Assembly: GCA_900553155.1 (NCBI GenBank)
Contig: USCM01000031.1
Coordinates: 1 to 13,144 of the forward strand
Length of the DNA stretch: 13,144 nucleotides
Origin: an uncultured Prevotella sp.
GTDB lineage: Bacteria > Bacteroidota > Bacteroidia > Bacteroidales > Bacteroidaceae
Direction of reading: 5' to 3'
Within the stretch, counting starts at the first letter, position 1. Every line of letters starts with the position of its first letter. This document shows, piece after piece, positions 1 through 7,529 of this stretch. The notes below the pieces were generated by a model. It made no database searches and had not been told where the DNA came from. It was given only the letters and a program-made list of their open reading frames with translations. The position numbers and the translations under genes are program-made.

Positions 1-1150
1 TAAGCCGCACGGACACCACGCCGCCAATACCGCAAACGTTAAGCGCTACATCGACTTTGCCGCAAAGCATGGCATAGAGGGAGTGCTGGTTGAGGGATGG
101 AACGAAGGATGGGAAGACTGGGAAGCCTACTTGCGCAACAGGCAGTTCAGGTTCGACCGCGCTTACCCCGACTTTGATGTGGACGGGCTTCACAAGTATG
201 CCGCCTCAAAGGGTGTGCAGCTTGTCATGCACCACGAGACGTCTGCCAATGCAGCCGACTATGATGTACAGCTCGACCGCGCTCTGCAGTTTATGGTAGA
301 CAATGGCTATCACGCCGTAAAGACAGGATATTGTGGACAGGTGATACCAAGGTCGGAAAACCACTCGTCGCAGTGGATGGTAAACCACTATCTGCACGTG
401 GCAGAGCGTGCCGCCGACTATAAGGTGATGGTCGATTCGCACGAGGCGGTACGTCCAACAGGTCTTTGCCGCACTTGGCCCAACTGGTTGGCGCAGGAGT
501 CGGCACGCGGTACCGAGTTTGAGGCAATGGGCGGAAACCCTGTCGACCATACCACCATTCTGCCCTTCACACGTCTTATGGGAGGTCCGATGGATTACAC
601 CCCCGGTATCTTCCAGACCGACCTGAGCTACTATAAGGGCAGCAACCACGGCAAGGCACGCACCACGCTGTGCCGACAGCTGGCTCTGTACCTAACGATG
701 TACTCGCCTATGCAGATGGTGGCGGATGTGCCCGAATCGTATGAGAGGTTTGCCGATGCCTTCGAGTTTATAAAGCAGGTGCCCGTAGACTGGGACCACT
801 CGCAATATCTTGAGGCTGAGCCAGGCGACTATATCACCGTGGCACGCTGTGCAAAGCATACAGGCGACTGGTATGTAGGCTCTACAGTGGACGAGAACGG
901 ACACCGCTCGGTGCTCAAGCTCAACTTCCTCGACCCGCACACACAGTACATCGCTACCGTATATGCAGACGCAAAGGATGCCCACTGGGACACCAATCCG
1001 CAGGCATACGTAATAAAGAAAGGTGTGGTAGACGCCAAGTCGGTAGTGGATATAACCTCTGCGTCGGGTGGCGGATTTGCCATTAGCATCGTCAAGGCAT
1101 CCAAGGCGGATGTCAAGGGCATGAAGGCTCTGCCTCGCCGTATAAACTAA
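1..1150 (+). CDS. GH97 (SusB-type) glycosidase, 5' end cut by window edge
   Basis: This is the C-terminal half of a glycoside hydrolase family 97 enzyme, probably a periplasmic alpha-glucosidase. The frame is open from base 2, before any start codon, and the residues there (KPHGHHAANTANVKRYIDFA) align with the middle of the complete GH97 at 3486-5579, so the GTG at 83 is internal and the true start is off-window. Three glutamates match the SusB catalytic set: the HHETS Glu at 236-238, the SHEAVRP Glu at 443-445 and the ESARGTE Glu at 515-517. Their spacing of 69 and 24 residues equals SusB Glu439/508/532, which points to the inverting branch. The C-terminal beta domain is present, and the end runs about 16 residues beyond the other copy, finishing in a basic tail (ALPRRIN). 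The two copies are clearly paralogous but diverged. The exact substrate is inference. Confidence 0.93.
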   Translation, partial: KPHGHHAANTANVKRYIDFAAKHGIEGVLVEGWNEGWEDWEAYLRNRQFRFDRAYPDFDVDGLHKYAASKGVQLVMHHETSANAADYDVQLDRALQFMVDNGYHAVKTGYCGQVIPRSENHSSQWMVNHYLHVAERAADYKVMVDSHEAVRPTGLCRTWPNWLAQESARGTEFEAMGGNPVDHTTILPFTRLMGGPMDYTPGIFQTDLSYYKGSNHGKARTTLCRQLALYLTMYSPMQMVADVPESYERFADAFEFIKQVPVDWDHSQYLEAEPGDYITVARCAKHTGDWYVGSTVDENGHRSVLKLNFLDPHTQYIATVYADAKDAHWDTNPQAYVIKKGVVDAKSVVDITSASGGGFAISIVKASKADVKGMKALPRRIN

Positions 1151-1182
1151 GCCTTCGACCGGCAAGCTAAAGCCAAGGCTTA
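1148..1182 (+). repeat. Inverted repeat overlapping the GH97 stop codon
   Basis: The arms TAAGCCTT (1148-1155) and AAGGCTTA (1175-1182) are perfectly complementary. An inner GGC/GCC pair (1161-1163 with 1172-1174) would extend the stem with a 5-base bulge. The left arm contains the stop codon TAA. No T-run follows, so this is not a classic intrinsic terminator. It could be an mRNA-stability or processing stem between operon genes, or chance. Confidence 0.35.
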
Positions 1183-1223
1183 TAAACAAAAAGTAGAACA
1201 AATAAACAATACACTACAAGGAT

Positions 1224-2096
1224 ATGAACCATAACCTTAAAACCTTAGCATTAGGCACCGTGCTCTGCACCACGCTTCTAAGCATGGCATCATGCGGCGA
1301 CGAACTGCCCGACCCGATAGTGCTGCCACGCACATTGGTGGACATACACACCGACTGGAGCGGCATAGATGCACAGCAACGGCCACAGCAGTACGTGCTC
1401 TCTGTCAACGGCGACAACTACAACGTAGCGTCGGACACATATCAGATGGAGCTTAAGTCGAACCGCGACTATACGTTCCTGGCATACGTTCCGGTGTTGG
1501 GGGTTGACGTGAACGACGGCATAGCCACGGTTAAGGCAGCCTCGCACAACACAGGCAATGCCGAAGCAATAAGCGGAACACCCTCCACCTTCTATTGTGC
1601 GTCGCAGACAATAACATCCCTAACGGGCGACAAGACAAGCCTTACGCTGCCCATACAGCAGACAACACGACAGCTCAATGTGTCGCTTAAGGCCAAAGTT
1701 ACGTCTACCGACGGCAGCGCAGTGGTGCAGGGAGGCTACGCCATCCTTTCCAAAGCAATGGCAACATACAATATGTACACATCCATTGCGTCTACTGCGG
1801 TTGAGGCTGTGTCCGACTTCAGTGTCAATGCCACAACAGGAACAATAACGGCACCCTTCAATGTCTTTGCGCTCGACCTCAGCAAGGATGTAACCGTGCA
1901 GTTTGTGCTGTTCCTATCGGACGGTACACAGCAGCGTCTTGAGACGTCGATAGGCAACTTTGTAGCCAACTTCAACGACGGCTCTCACTCTACCATTGAC
2001 ATTGGAGGCAAGGTAAGTGTGGACGGATTGAACCCATCTGTAACCAACTGGACCATTGTTGACATGGGCGTTATCACTCCTTACGTATGCCAATAA
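1224..2096 (+). CDS. Mfa2/FimB-like fimbrial anchor-type lipoprotein
   Basis: A 290-residue predicted surface lipoprotein. The signal peptide has a hydrophobic core and a lipobox ending SMAS-Cys24. The next residues, GDE, are acidic, as in the Bacteroidetes lipoprotein export signal that sends lipoproteins to the cell surface. The stretch at about 38-100 (VDIHTDWSGI, then PQQYVLSVNG and YTFLAYVP) has the 'xDWS...P..Y.V...G...Y.x.xY' pattern of Mfa2/FimB and DUF5119-type proteins, which anchor or cap type V pili. No Arg cleavage site of the fimbrillin type stands out, as expected for an anchor that stays lipidated. AAGGA lies only one base before the ATG, so it is unlikely to act as a normal Shine-Dalgarno site. 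It sits 73 bases after the partial GH97 and 81 before a fimbrillin-type gene, so an anchor-plus-pilin pair is plausible. The family call is by pattern only; a generic surface glycan-binding lipoprotein is the main alternative. Confidence 0.7.
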   Translation: MNHNLKTLALGTVLCTTLLSMASCGDELPDPIVLPRTLVDIHTDWSGIDAQQRPQQYVLSVNGDNYNVASDTYQMELKSNRDYTFLAYVPVLGVDVNDGIATVKAASHNTGNAEAISGTPSTFYCASQTITSLTGDKTSLTLPIQQTTRQLNVSLKAKVTSTDGSAVVQGGYAILSKAMATYNMYTSIASTAVEAVSDFSVNATTGTITAPFNVFALDLSKDVTVQFVLFLSDGTQQRLETSIGNFVANFNDGSHSTIDIGGKVSVDGLNPSVTNWTIVDMGVITPYVCQ

Positions 2097-2177
2097 GCCA
2101 CAAAACGCACACCAACAAGTCTCTTATAAAGATACATTAAAACAATAGCAGAACAATAATAACTAAAAATACAGATT

Positions 2178-3440
2178 ATGAACAAGTCATCATTTATGCT
2201 TTTTGCAATGGCAGGCGCTATGACCCTTGCCTCTTGCAGCAACGAAGAAGTAAACGGCAGCGATACCAAGAACGCCCAGTTGCAGGTTGTTGCCAACATC
2301 GCCTTGCCGCAGACACGTGCCTTTGACGACCAGTGGAACGCTGGCGACCAGATTGGTATATACACCCTTAAGGCTGGTACAACCGACATTGATGCCGCCG
2401 ACAACCTTGCCTACCGCAACACTCTGACAGATGGCTGGGCGGCAAATGCCAGCTTTGCACCTACCGGAAAGGCTGCCAACCTGCCCGACGACGGCAGCAA
2501 GGTGGACGTTGTGGCTTACTATCCGTACAGCGCAACAGCTGCAGCTGGCGTGGTGGAGCTTGATGTGCAGAAGCAGGACAACCAGGCTCTCATAGACCTT
2601 CTTGGTGCAAAGGCAGCGGGTGTGAGCGCCGATGCGCCACAGGCTGTGCTCAACTTCAAGCATAAGCTTACAAAGATATTTATGAAGGCCACTGCCGAGG
2701 ACGGCTCTTCGCTGTCCGACCTCAAGGCTTATATCAAGGGTATGTACACCAAGGTGTCGTACAGCGCCTTTGCCGACGAGCTTAGTATGGTGTCTGGCGA
2801 CACCAAGAAGGAGGTGGAGATGCGCTCGGCAGACGGTTCGAGCTACCGCTATGTTGAGGCTATCGTGCTGCCTAACATTGATGGCAACGATGCCGCAACA
2901 CGCAACATCGAGTTCGAGCACAACGGTAAGGTGTACAAGGCAGCCATCTCTGCCGACGTTAAGTTTGAGTCGGGCAAGAAGTATGTGTACAACGTTACGT
3001 TCACAGCTACCGGCGTTAAGATAGAGGGAGCAGGCATAACCAACTGGGAAGAGGTAACAGGCGACGACGTTGTGGTTGTGCCTGGAGGCGAGGCTCAGTA
3101 TCATTTCAACGACGTCTACGCCGTTGGCGATGCCACACCTAATGGTTGGTCCATCCCAAACTCGGTTAAGTTTGACAAGGTAGACGACAACACCTACACC
3201 GCAACAATCGTCCTTAAGGAAGGCGAGATGAAGTTCCCGCTCAGCATCAACAACGGCTTTGAATGCGACTATATTATGCCTACCGAGCCCGGTGTGGGTC
3301 TGTCTCATTCAGCCTGCATGCTCGTTAAGTACCCCGACACTCGCGACTACAAGTGGAAAGTTTCGGCAGCCGAGGCAGGCACTTACACCATTGTGCTTGA
3401 CGTTAAGAACATGACTATGACTGCCACAAAATCGGAGTAA
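2178..3440 (+). CDS. Fimbrillin-family lipoprotein with C-terminal SusE/SusF-like domain
   Basis: A 420-residue predicted surface lipoprotein with two parts. The signal peptide ends at lipobox LAS-Cys20, followed by SNEE, an acidic surface-export signal. Residues 30-290 resemble the fimbrillin-like (Mfa-like) family: an early PQTRAFDDQWNAGDQIGIY segment, then KVDVVAYYPYS and LNFKHKLTKI. Arg47-Ala48 in PQTRAF matches the place where P. gingivalis FimA and Mfa1 are cut by Arg-specific protease before polymerising. After a VVVVPGGE linker, residues about 308-420 look like a SusE/SusF outer-membrane starch-binding module: VYAVGDATPNGWS near the start, EGEMKFPLSINNG in the middle, and AGTYTIVLDVKNMTMT at the end. 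Standard fimbrillins lack this module, so the protein may be a pilus-tip adhesin or a glycan-binding lipoprotein built on a fimbrillin scaffold. Its position between two GH97 genes favours alpha-glucan binding. The fusion is seen; the ligand is inference. Confidence 0.8.
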   Translation: MNKSSFMLFAMAGAMTLASCSNEEVNGSDTKNAQLQVVANIALPQTRAFDDQWNAGDQIGIYTLKAGTTDIDAADNLAYRNTLTDGWAANASFAPTGKAANLPDDGSKVDVVAYYPYSATAAAGVVELDVQKQDNQALIDLLGAKAAGVSADAPQAVLNFKHKLTKIFMKATAEDGSSLSDLKAYIKGMYTKVSYSAFADELSMVSGDTKKEVEMRSADGSSYRYVEAIVLPNIDGNDAATRNIEFEHNGKVYKAAISADVKFESGKKYVYNVTFTATGVKIEGAGITNWEEVTGDDVVVVPGGEAQYHFNDVYAVGDATPNGWSIPNSVKFDKVDDNTYTATIVLKEGEMKFPLSINNGFECDYIMPTEPGVGLSHSACMLVKYPDTRDYKWKVSAAEAGTYTIVLDVKNMTMTATKSE

Positions 3441-3473
3441 ATAAAAGTAGTAAATAAAAGTAGTAAATAAAAT
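3438..3473 (+). repeat. 13-bp tandem repeat upstream of second GH97
   Basis: The unit TAAATAAAAGTAG occurs twice in perfect tandem (3438-3450 and 3451-3463), followed by a third, partial copy to 3473. The first unit begins with the stop codon of the fimbrillin-type gene, and the array fills most of the 45-base gap before the GH97 ATG. There is no Shine-Dalgarno sequence in the gap; the A/T-rich leader is typical of Bacteroidetes translation starts. A 13-bp unit could change copy number by slippage without touching either coding frame. Confidence 0.8.
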
Positions 3474-3485
3474 AAGACAGATATA

Positions 3486-5579
3486 ATGAGAAGGTTTCTT
3501 TTGTTGATAGTTTCGTTGTTGGCTGTAGCCACCGGCTTTGCCTTCGACTGCCAATCACCTGGCGGCAAGGTAAAGCTGCATGTGGAGCTGACGCCTTCGG
3601 GGCAGCCGCAATACAGCTTGACGTACAAGGGTAAGACGGTTATAAAGCCGTCTACCCTTGGCTACGAACTTATTGCTGCCGACAACCTGATGGACGGATT
3701 CAGCGTGCAGACAACACAAACGAGCACGTTTGACGAGACATGGCATCCCGTGTGGGGCGAGACCAAGGACATACGCAACAACTATAACGAGCTGTTTGTT
3801 GCCCTTAAGCAAGACCGCACAGGCCGCTTGATGAACCTGCGCTTCCGTGTATACGATTATGGTATGGGTCTGCGCTACGAGTTTCCGCAGCAAACCAATG
3901 CCTACTTCCTTGTTAAGGAAGAGCATACACAGTTTGCGCTTACCGGCGACCACAAGGCTTGGTGGTTGCCCGGCGACTATGACACGCAGGAGTACAGCAC
4001 CGTGACATCGCGTCTCTCGGAGATACGCAAGCTCTTCCGGGCATCTATCTCGGACAATGCGTCGCAGACACAGTTCTCCGAAACGGGTGTGCAGACATCG
4101 CTGCAGATGAAGACCGACGACGGTCTTTACATCAACCTGCATGAGGCAGCGTGTGTAGACTATCCTACAATGCACCTCAATCTGGACGATAAGAATATGG
4201 TGTTCGAGTCGTGGCTCACCCCCGACAGCCAGGGTTTCAAGGGATATATGCAGACCCCGCGCACCTCGCCGTGGCGCACGGTGCTTGTAAGCGACGATGC
4301 CCGAGACATGCTCTCGTGCAAGCTTACGCTCAACCTCAACGAGCCTTGCAAGATAGAGGACACTTCGTGGATACACCCCGTGAAGTATTGCGGTGTGTGG
4401 TGGGAGATGATTTGCGACAAGAAGTCGTGGTCGTACACCGACGAGCTGCCCTCTGTGGTGCTCGGCGAGACCGACTATACCAAGGTTAAGCCTAACGGCA
4501 GACATGGTGCCACCAACGAGCGTGTGCGCCAGTACATCGACTTTGCCGCCAAGAACGGACTCGACGAGGTGCTGGTTGAGGGTTGGAACGAAGGTTGGGA
4601 AGACTGGTTCGGACATTCAAAGTTTCATGTGTTCGACTTCCAGACACCTTATCCCGACTTCGACATCAAGGCTCTCAACGACTATGCCCACTCTAAGGGC
4701 GTGAAGCTGATGATGCACCACGAGACGTCGGGTTCGGTTATGAACTACGAGCGCTACCTCGAGCTAGCCTATAAGCTTATGAACCGCTATGGCTACGACG
4801 CCGTAAAGAGCGGCTATGTGGGCAACATCATTCCGCGTGGCGAGCACCACTACTCGCAGATAATGAATAACCACTACCTCTACTGCGTAACCGAGGCTGC
4901 CAAACATCATATTATGGTGAACGCGCATGAGGCTACACGCCCCACCGGTTTGTGCCGCACATGGCCCAACTTGGTAGGCAACGAGTCGGCAAGAGGTACC
5001 GAGTACGAGAACTTCGCGGGCAATAATCCCGACCATACGGTTATCCTGCCGTTCACACGTTTGCAGGGCGGACCTATGGATTACACCCCGGGCATACTTG
5101 AGACGCAGATCGGAACATGGAAGGAAGGGTCCAAATCGTATGTGCACACAACGCTTTGCGGACAGCTTGCGCTGTATCTTGTGATGTACTCGCCGCTGCA
5201 AATGGCTGCCGATCTGCCCGAGAACTATGCCAAGTACGACGACGCCTTCCAGTTTATACGCGACGTGGCGGTAGATTCACGATACATCGAGGCAGAGCCT
5301 GGCGACTACATCACAGTGGCTCGACGTGCCAAGGGAACCGACAACTGGTTTGTTGGAGGAAAGTGTGATGAGAACGGACACCGTGCCGTTGTAAAACTCG
5401 ACTTCCTCGACCCGGGTCGCCGTTACGAGTGCACTATATACAAGGATGCGCCCGATGCCGACTACGAGAAGAACCCCAAGGCATACGTCATAACCCGTCG
5501 AACCGTTAAGCGTGGACAGACCATAAAGGTGGATGAGGCACGTGGCGGCGGCTTTGCCGTTTCGCTTAAGGCTCTATAA
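3486..5579 (+). CDS. GH97 (SusB-type) alpha-glucosidase, complete
   Basis: A 697-residue glycoside hydrolase family 97 enzyme, near the usual family length. A signal peptide (MRRFLLLIVSLLAVATGFA) sends it to the periplasm. The family order is an N-terminal beta-sandwich (about 20-280), a (beta/alpha)8 barrel (about 280-570) and a C-terminal beta domain. Catalytic residues line up with B. thetaiotaomicron SusB: Glu413 in HHETS and Glu482 in NAHEA as the bases, and Glu506 in ARGTE as the acid. Spacing (69 and 24) equals SusB 439/508/532, and Glu500 matches a further SusB calcium ligand. Retaining GH97 members lack this set and use an Asp, so an inverting alpha-glucoside hydrolase is expected. 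It is the last gene of the putative operon, with a perfect hairpin starting on its stop codon. The second paralogue upstream suggests division of labour by linkage or chain length, which is inference. Confidence 0.95.
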   Translation: MRRFLLLIVSLLAVATGFAFDCQSPGGKVKLHVELTPSGQPQYSLTYKGKTVIKPSTLGYELIAADNLMDGFSVQTTQTSTFDETWHPVWGETKDIRNNYNELFVALKQDRTGRLMNLRFRVYDYGMGLRYEFPQQTNAYFLVKEEHTQFALTGDHKAWWLPGDYDTQEYSTVTSRLSEIRKLFRASISDNASQTQFSETGVQTSLQMKTDDGLYINLHEAACVDYPTMHLNLDDKNMVFESWLTPDSQGFKGYMQTPRTSPWRTVLVSDDARDMLSCKLTLNLNEPCKIEDTSWIHPVKYCGVWWEMICDKKSWSYTDELPSVVLGETDYTKVKPNGRHGATNERVRQYIDFAAKNGLDEVLVEGWNEGWEDWFGHSKFHVFDFQTPYPDFDIKALNDYAHSKGVKLMMHHETSGSVMNYERYLELAYKLMNRYGYDAVKSGYVGNIIPRGEHHYSQIMNNHYLYCVTEAAKHHIMVNAHEATRPTGLCRTWPNLVGNESARGTEYENFAGNNPDHTVILPFTRLQGGPMDYTPGILETQIGTWKEGSKSYVHTTLCGQLALYLVMYSPLQMAADLPENYAKYDDAFQFIRDVAVDSRYIEAEPGDYITVARRAKGTDNWFVGGKCDENGHRAVVKLDFLDPGRRYECTIYKDAPDADYEKNPKAYVITRRTVKRGQTIKVDEARGGGFAVSLKAL

Positions 5580-5627
5580 TGATTTTCACTGCAAGCGTTT
5601 AGTGCAAACGCTTGCAGTGAAAATCAT
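5579..5627 (+). terminator. Perfect 22-bp hairpin after the GH97 operon
   Basis: Arms at 5579-5600 and 5606-5627 are perfectly complementary over 22 bp around the 5-base loop AGTGC. The left arm begins on the last base of the GH97 stop codon. The outer part is A/T-rich and the inner part contains GCAAGCG/CGCTTGC. No T-run follows, so if it terminates transcription it does so without the usual U-tract; it may instead protect the 3' end of the operon mRNA. Being symmetric, it would also fold in a transcript from the other strand. Confidence 0.6.
5603..5616 (+). promoter_or_regulatory. LacI/CcpA-like operator-type sequence inside the hairpin
   Basis: TGCAAACGCTTGCA spans the loop and right arm of the hairpin. 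It fits the pattern TGNAANCGNTNNCA known for LacI-family and catabolite-response operators of other phyla, and it is a near-palindrome around CG. The left arm carries only a half match. No LacI-family gene is visible in the window, and a long palindrome will often contain such a core, so this is a weak alternative reading of the same sequence. Confidence 0.2.
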
Positions 5628-5628
5628 G

Positions 5629-5649
5629 TTAAAAGTATAGCACTTTTAA
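5629..5649 (+). repeat. Small perfect hairpin (8-bp arms, 5-base loop)
   Basis: TTAAAAGT (5629-5636) and ACTTTTAA (5642-5649) pair perfectly around ATAGC. It begins two bases after the 22-bp hairpin. GCACT at 5640-5644 is complementary to the AGTGC loop of that hairpin. The A/T-rich stem is weak on its own. Confidence 0.5.
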
Positions 5650-5702
5650 GCCTGCGATAAGTAATAATGTGTATTTTAGCAGACTGAAAAGTTCAAATTA
5701 CC

Positions 5703-5725
5703 TTCATTTAGTAGTGCTAAATGAA
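5703..5725 (+). repeat. Small perfect hairpin (9-bp arms, 5-base loop)
   Basis: TTCATTTAG (5703-5711) and CTAAATGAA (5717-5725) pair perfectly around TAGTG. It lies in the leader region of the leucine-rich repeat gene, 55 bases before that ATG. It is the third perfect hairpin with a 5-base loop in this 200-base gap, and AGTGC recurs here at 5713-5717. No convincing TAnnTTTG promoter box was found in the gap, so the start of the next transcript is unresolved. Confidence 0.5.
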
Positions 5726-5780
5726 CCAACATAATAAATTGTAGATAACTAAAAAATGAATCTTTAAAAGAATCTTATTT

Positions 5781-7460
5781 ATGAAGAGAGTTTACTTTAC
5801 TTTGACATTGATGTCCCTGTTTGGTGGACTTAATGCCTTTGCCCAGACCTACACAACCGAAGGTGGTGTTAGATATGGCTTGATGCAGGACAATAAAACT
5901 TGTATCGTCATCGGTGATGCCGGTGCAACGGGTGATATTACATTCAAGAAAGAAGTAGAGATTAATGGCAATAAATATACCGTAACTGGTGTATGTGGAT
6001 CTGGGGATTATTCTTCTGAGGCAACCGACCAGAAGAAAGGTTTCAGTGATAATGCCAATATAACAAGCATTACTTTTGAGGAAGGCTCGCAAATAACATG
6101 GATTGGCGACCATGCCTTTAAATCTTGCTCAAAGCTTAAGACCATCAATAATGTACCGGATGGCTTGAACTTTATAAACACATGGTGTTTTGAGGCTACT
6201 GCTTTAGAGTCGGTTGATTTGTCGAATACAAATCTTCAATATTTACCTAATGGCTGTTTCTATAATTGTGCGCAACTTAAGGATGTTAAGTTGCCGTCAA
6301 CCTTGACAACTCCTAATAGTGGTGGATGGGTGGAAGCAGATGACGCTAAATATGGAAAGTCGGCTTTCCAGAAAACGAAGATTGAAAGCATCGACTTGTC
6401 CAATACCCAGCTTAAATCATTGGGCGATTATATGTTTGCTGAGTGTCCAAACCTTAAGACAGTCAAGTTGCCAAGTACGTTGAAGTATATATGGAACCAT
6501 GCGTTTTACAATTCAAGTCTTTCTTCTATAACGCTTCCTCCTTCTTTGTTGAAGATAAATGAGTGGGCATTTCAGAATACGCATCTCGCAAATGTTGTTA
6601 TACCAACAAATTGTAGTCGTATTGAGCAGGGAGCGTTTAGTGATAATGTCAACTTGACAACTGTCGTAGTAAATGGTAGTGTGTGCTATTTGGCAGTTAA
6701 TGCATTTGCTAAATGTCCTACCCTTACGGATGTTTATATTACATCTAAAAACGAACCATTTGCAGAATGTTATGGTTTCCCATTCGATAATAATCCCAAA
6801 GTTCATGTAATGAAGGATTATGTTGATACTTTCTCTGGACTAAGGACAACAGAAGGTAAGAACCCTTGTAACACTACGAACTTTGACTCCAAATTCTCCA
6901 TTACTCTTAACAAGGAGTGGACAACGTTCAGCAGTGCATACAATCTCGACTTCTCAAGCGTTGAAGGCTTGACAGCTTATGCCGCTAAGTATGATGAGAC
7001 AAAAGACGCGGTAGCTCTTACACCGGTAACGAGAGTGGCGGCTAATCAGGGTCTTATCCTTAAGGGTAAAGCAGGCACGACCTACACATTGTCTATCCTT
7101 GGATCGAGACCAACTGGAGTTGTAATAGTAGGATACAACCAGCTTGTTGATTGTGTTGATGCTGTTTGGTCTTCAAACCGCGATAAGGACTACTTCTTGC
7201 ATAATGGCGAATTCGTGAAGTCGACTAACGATGGTTGGGCACTTCCAGGCAAGAGCTTCTTGTATATTAGTGGTGGACGTACCAATAAAAGCGAGAGTCC
7301 ATTGCGCGTCTACGTCGACAACACCGCTACCGCAATCAACGGCATCACCAACAACCCAGTTGTAAAGGATGATGCCTACTACAACCTCCAGGGGGTCAAG
7401 GTGCAGCGTCCACAGCACGGCGTGTTTATCCACAACGGCAAGAAGGTTGTGCTTAAGTAA
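5781..7460 (+). CDS. BspA-like leucine-rich repeat secreted protein
   Basis: A 559-residue exported protein with signal peptide MKRVYFTLTLMSLFGGLNAFAQ. Residues about 85-340 are BspA-type (LRR_5) leucine-rich repeats of roughly 23 residues, with units such as ITWIGDHAFKSCSKLKTI, LKYIWNHAFYNSSLSSITLP and SRIEQGAFSDNVNLTTV. Such proteins act in adhesion or host-molecule binding in oral and gut Bacteroidales. Residues about 365-510 form a non-repeat domain (LNKEWTTFSSAYNLDFSS onward). The last 30 residues, with YYNLQGVKV, GVFIHNGKKVV and final LK, are a tail I recognise from many secreted Prevotella and Bacteroides proteins, probably for sorting or anchoring; it is not a full type IX sorting domain as far as I can judge. 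The first 1.1 kb is much AT-richer at third codon positions than neighbouring genes, while the tail from about 7280 is GC-richer again, suggesting mosaic origin. The binding partner is unknown. Confidence 0.85.
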   Translation: MKRVYFTLTLMSLFGGLNAFAQTYTTEGGVRYGLMQDNKTCIVIGDAGATGDITFKKEVEINGNKYTVTGVCGSGDYSSEATDQKKGFSDNANITSITFEEGSQITWIGDHAFKSCSKLKTINNVPDGLNFINTWCFEATALESVDLSNTNLQYLPNGCFYNCAQLKDVKLPSTLTTPNSGGWVEADDAKYGKSAFQKTKIESIDLSNTQLKSLGDYMFAECPNLKTVKLPSTLKYIWNHAFYNSSLSSITLPPSLLKINEWAFQNTHLANVVIPTNCSRIEQGAFSDNVNLTTVVVNGSVCYLAVNAFAKCPTLTDVYITSKNEPFAECYGFPFDNNPKVHVMKDYVDTFSGLRTTEGKNPCNTTNFDSKFSITLNKEWTTFSSAYNLDFSSVEGLTAYAAKYDETKDAVALTPVTRVAANQGLILKGKAGTTYTLSILGSRPTGVVIVGYNQLVDCVDAVWSSNRDKDYFLHNGEFVKSTNDGWALPGKSFLYISGGRTNKSESPLRVYVDNTATAINGITNNPVVKDDAYYNLQGVKVQRPQHGVFIHNGKKVVLK

Positions 7461-7529
7461 TGTGGACTGATAAGGTCATTAGTGAAAGATATACATATAT
7501 ACGATATATAATTTAAAAAGAAAGAAAAT

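Noticed and set aside
2190..3308. Long minus-strand open frame of 372 codons
   Set aside because: It lies wholly within the fimbrillin-type gene on the other strand; its translation is rich in Cys, His and Val with no domain pattern, and no promoter box was noticed upstream. It is an antisense shadow.
3555..4616. Long minus-strand open frame of 353 codons
   Set aside because: Antisense to the complete GH97, whose catalytic motifs and signal peptide are clear. The antisense product has no recognisable motif.
7461..7529. AT-rich palindromic stretch before the small peptide gene
   Set aside because: Alternating TA sequence folds easily by chance, and no clear TAnnTTTG box is present, so I do not call a promoter here.
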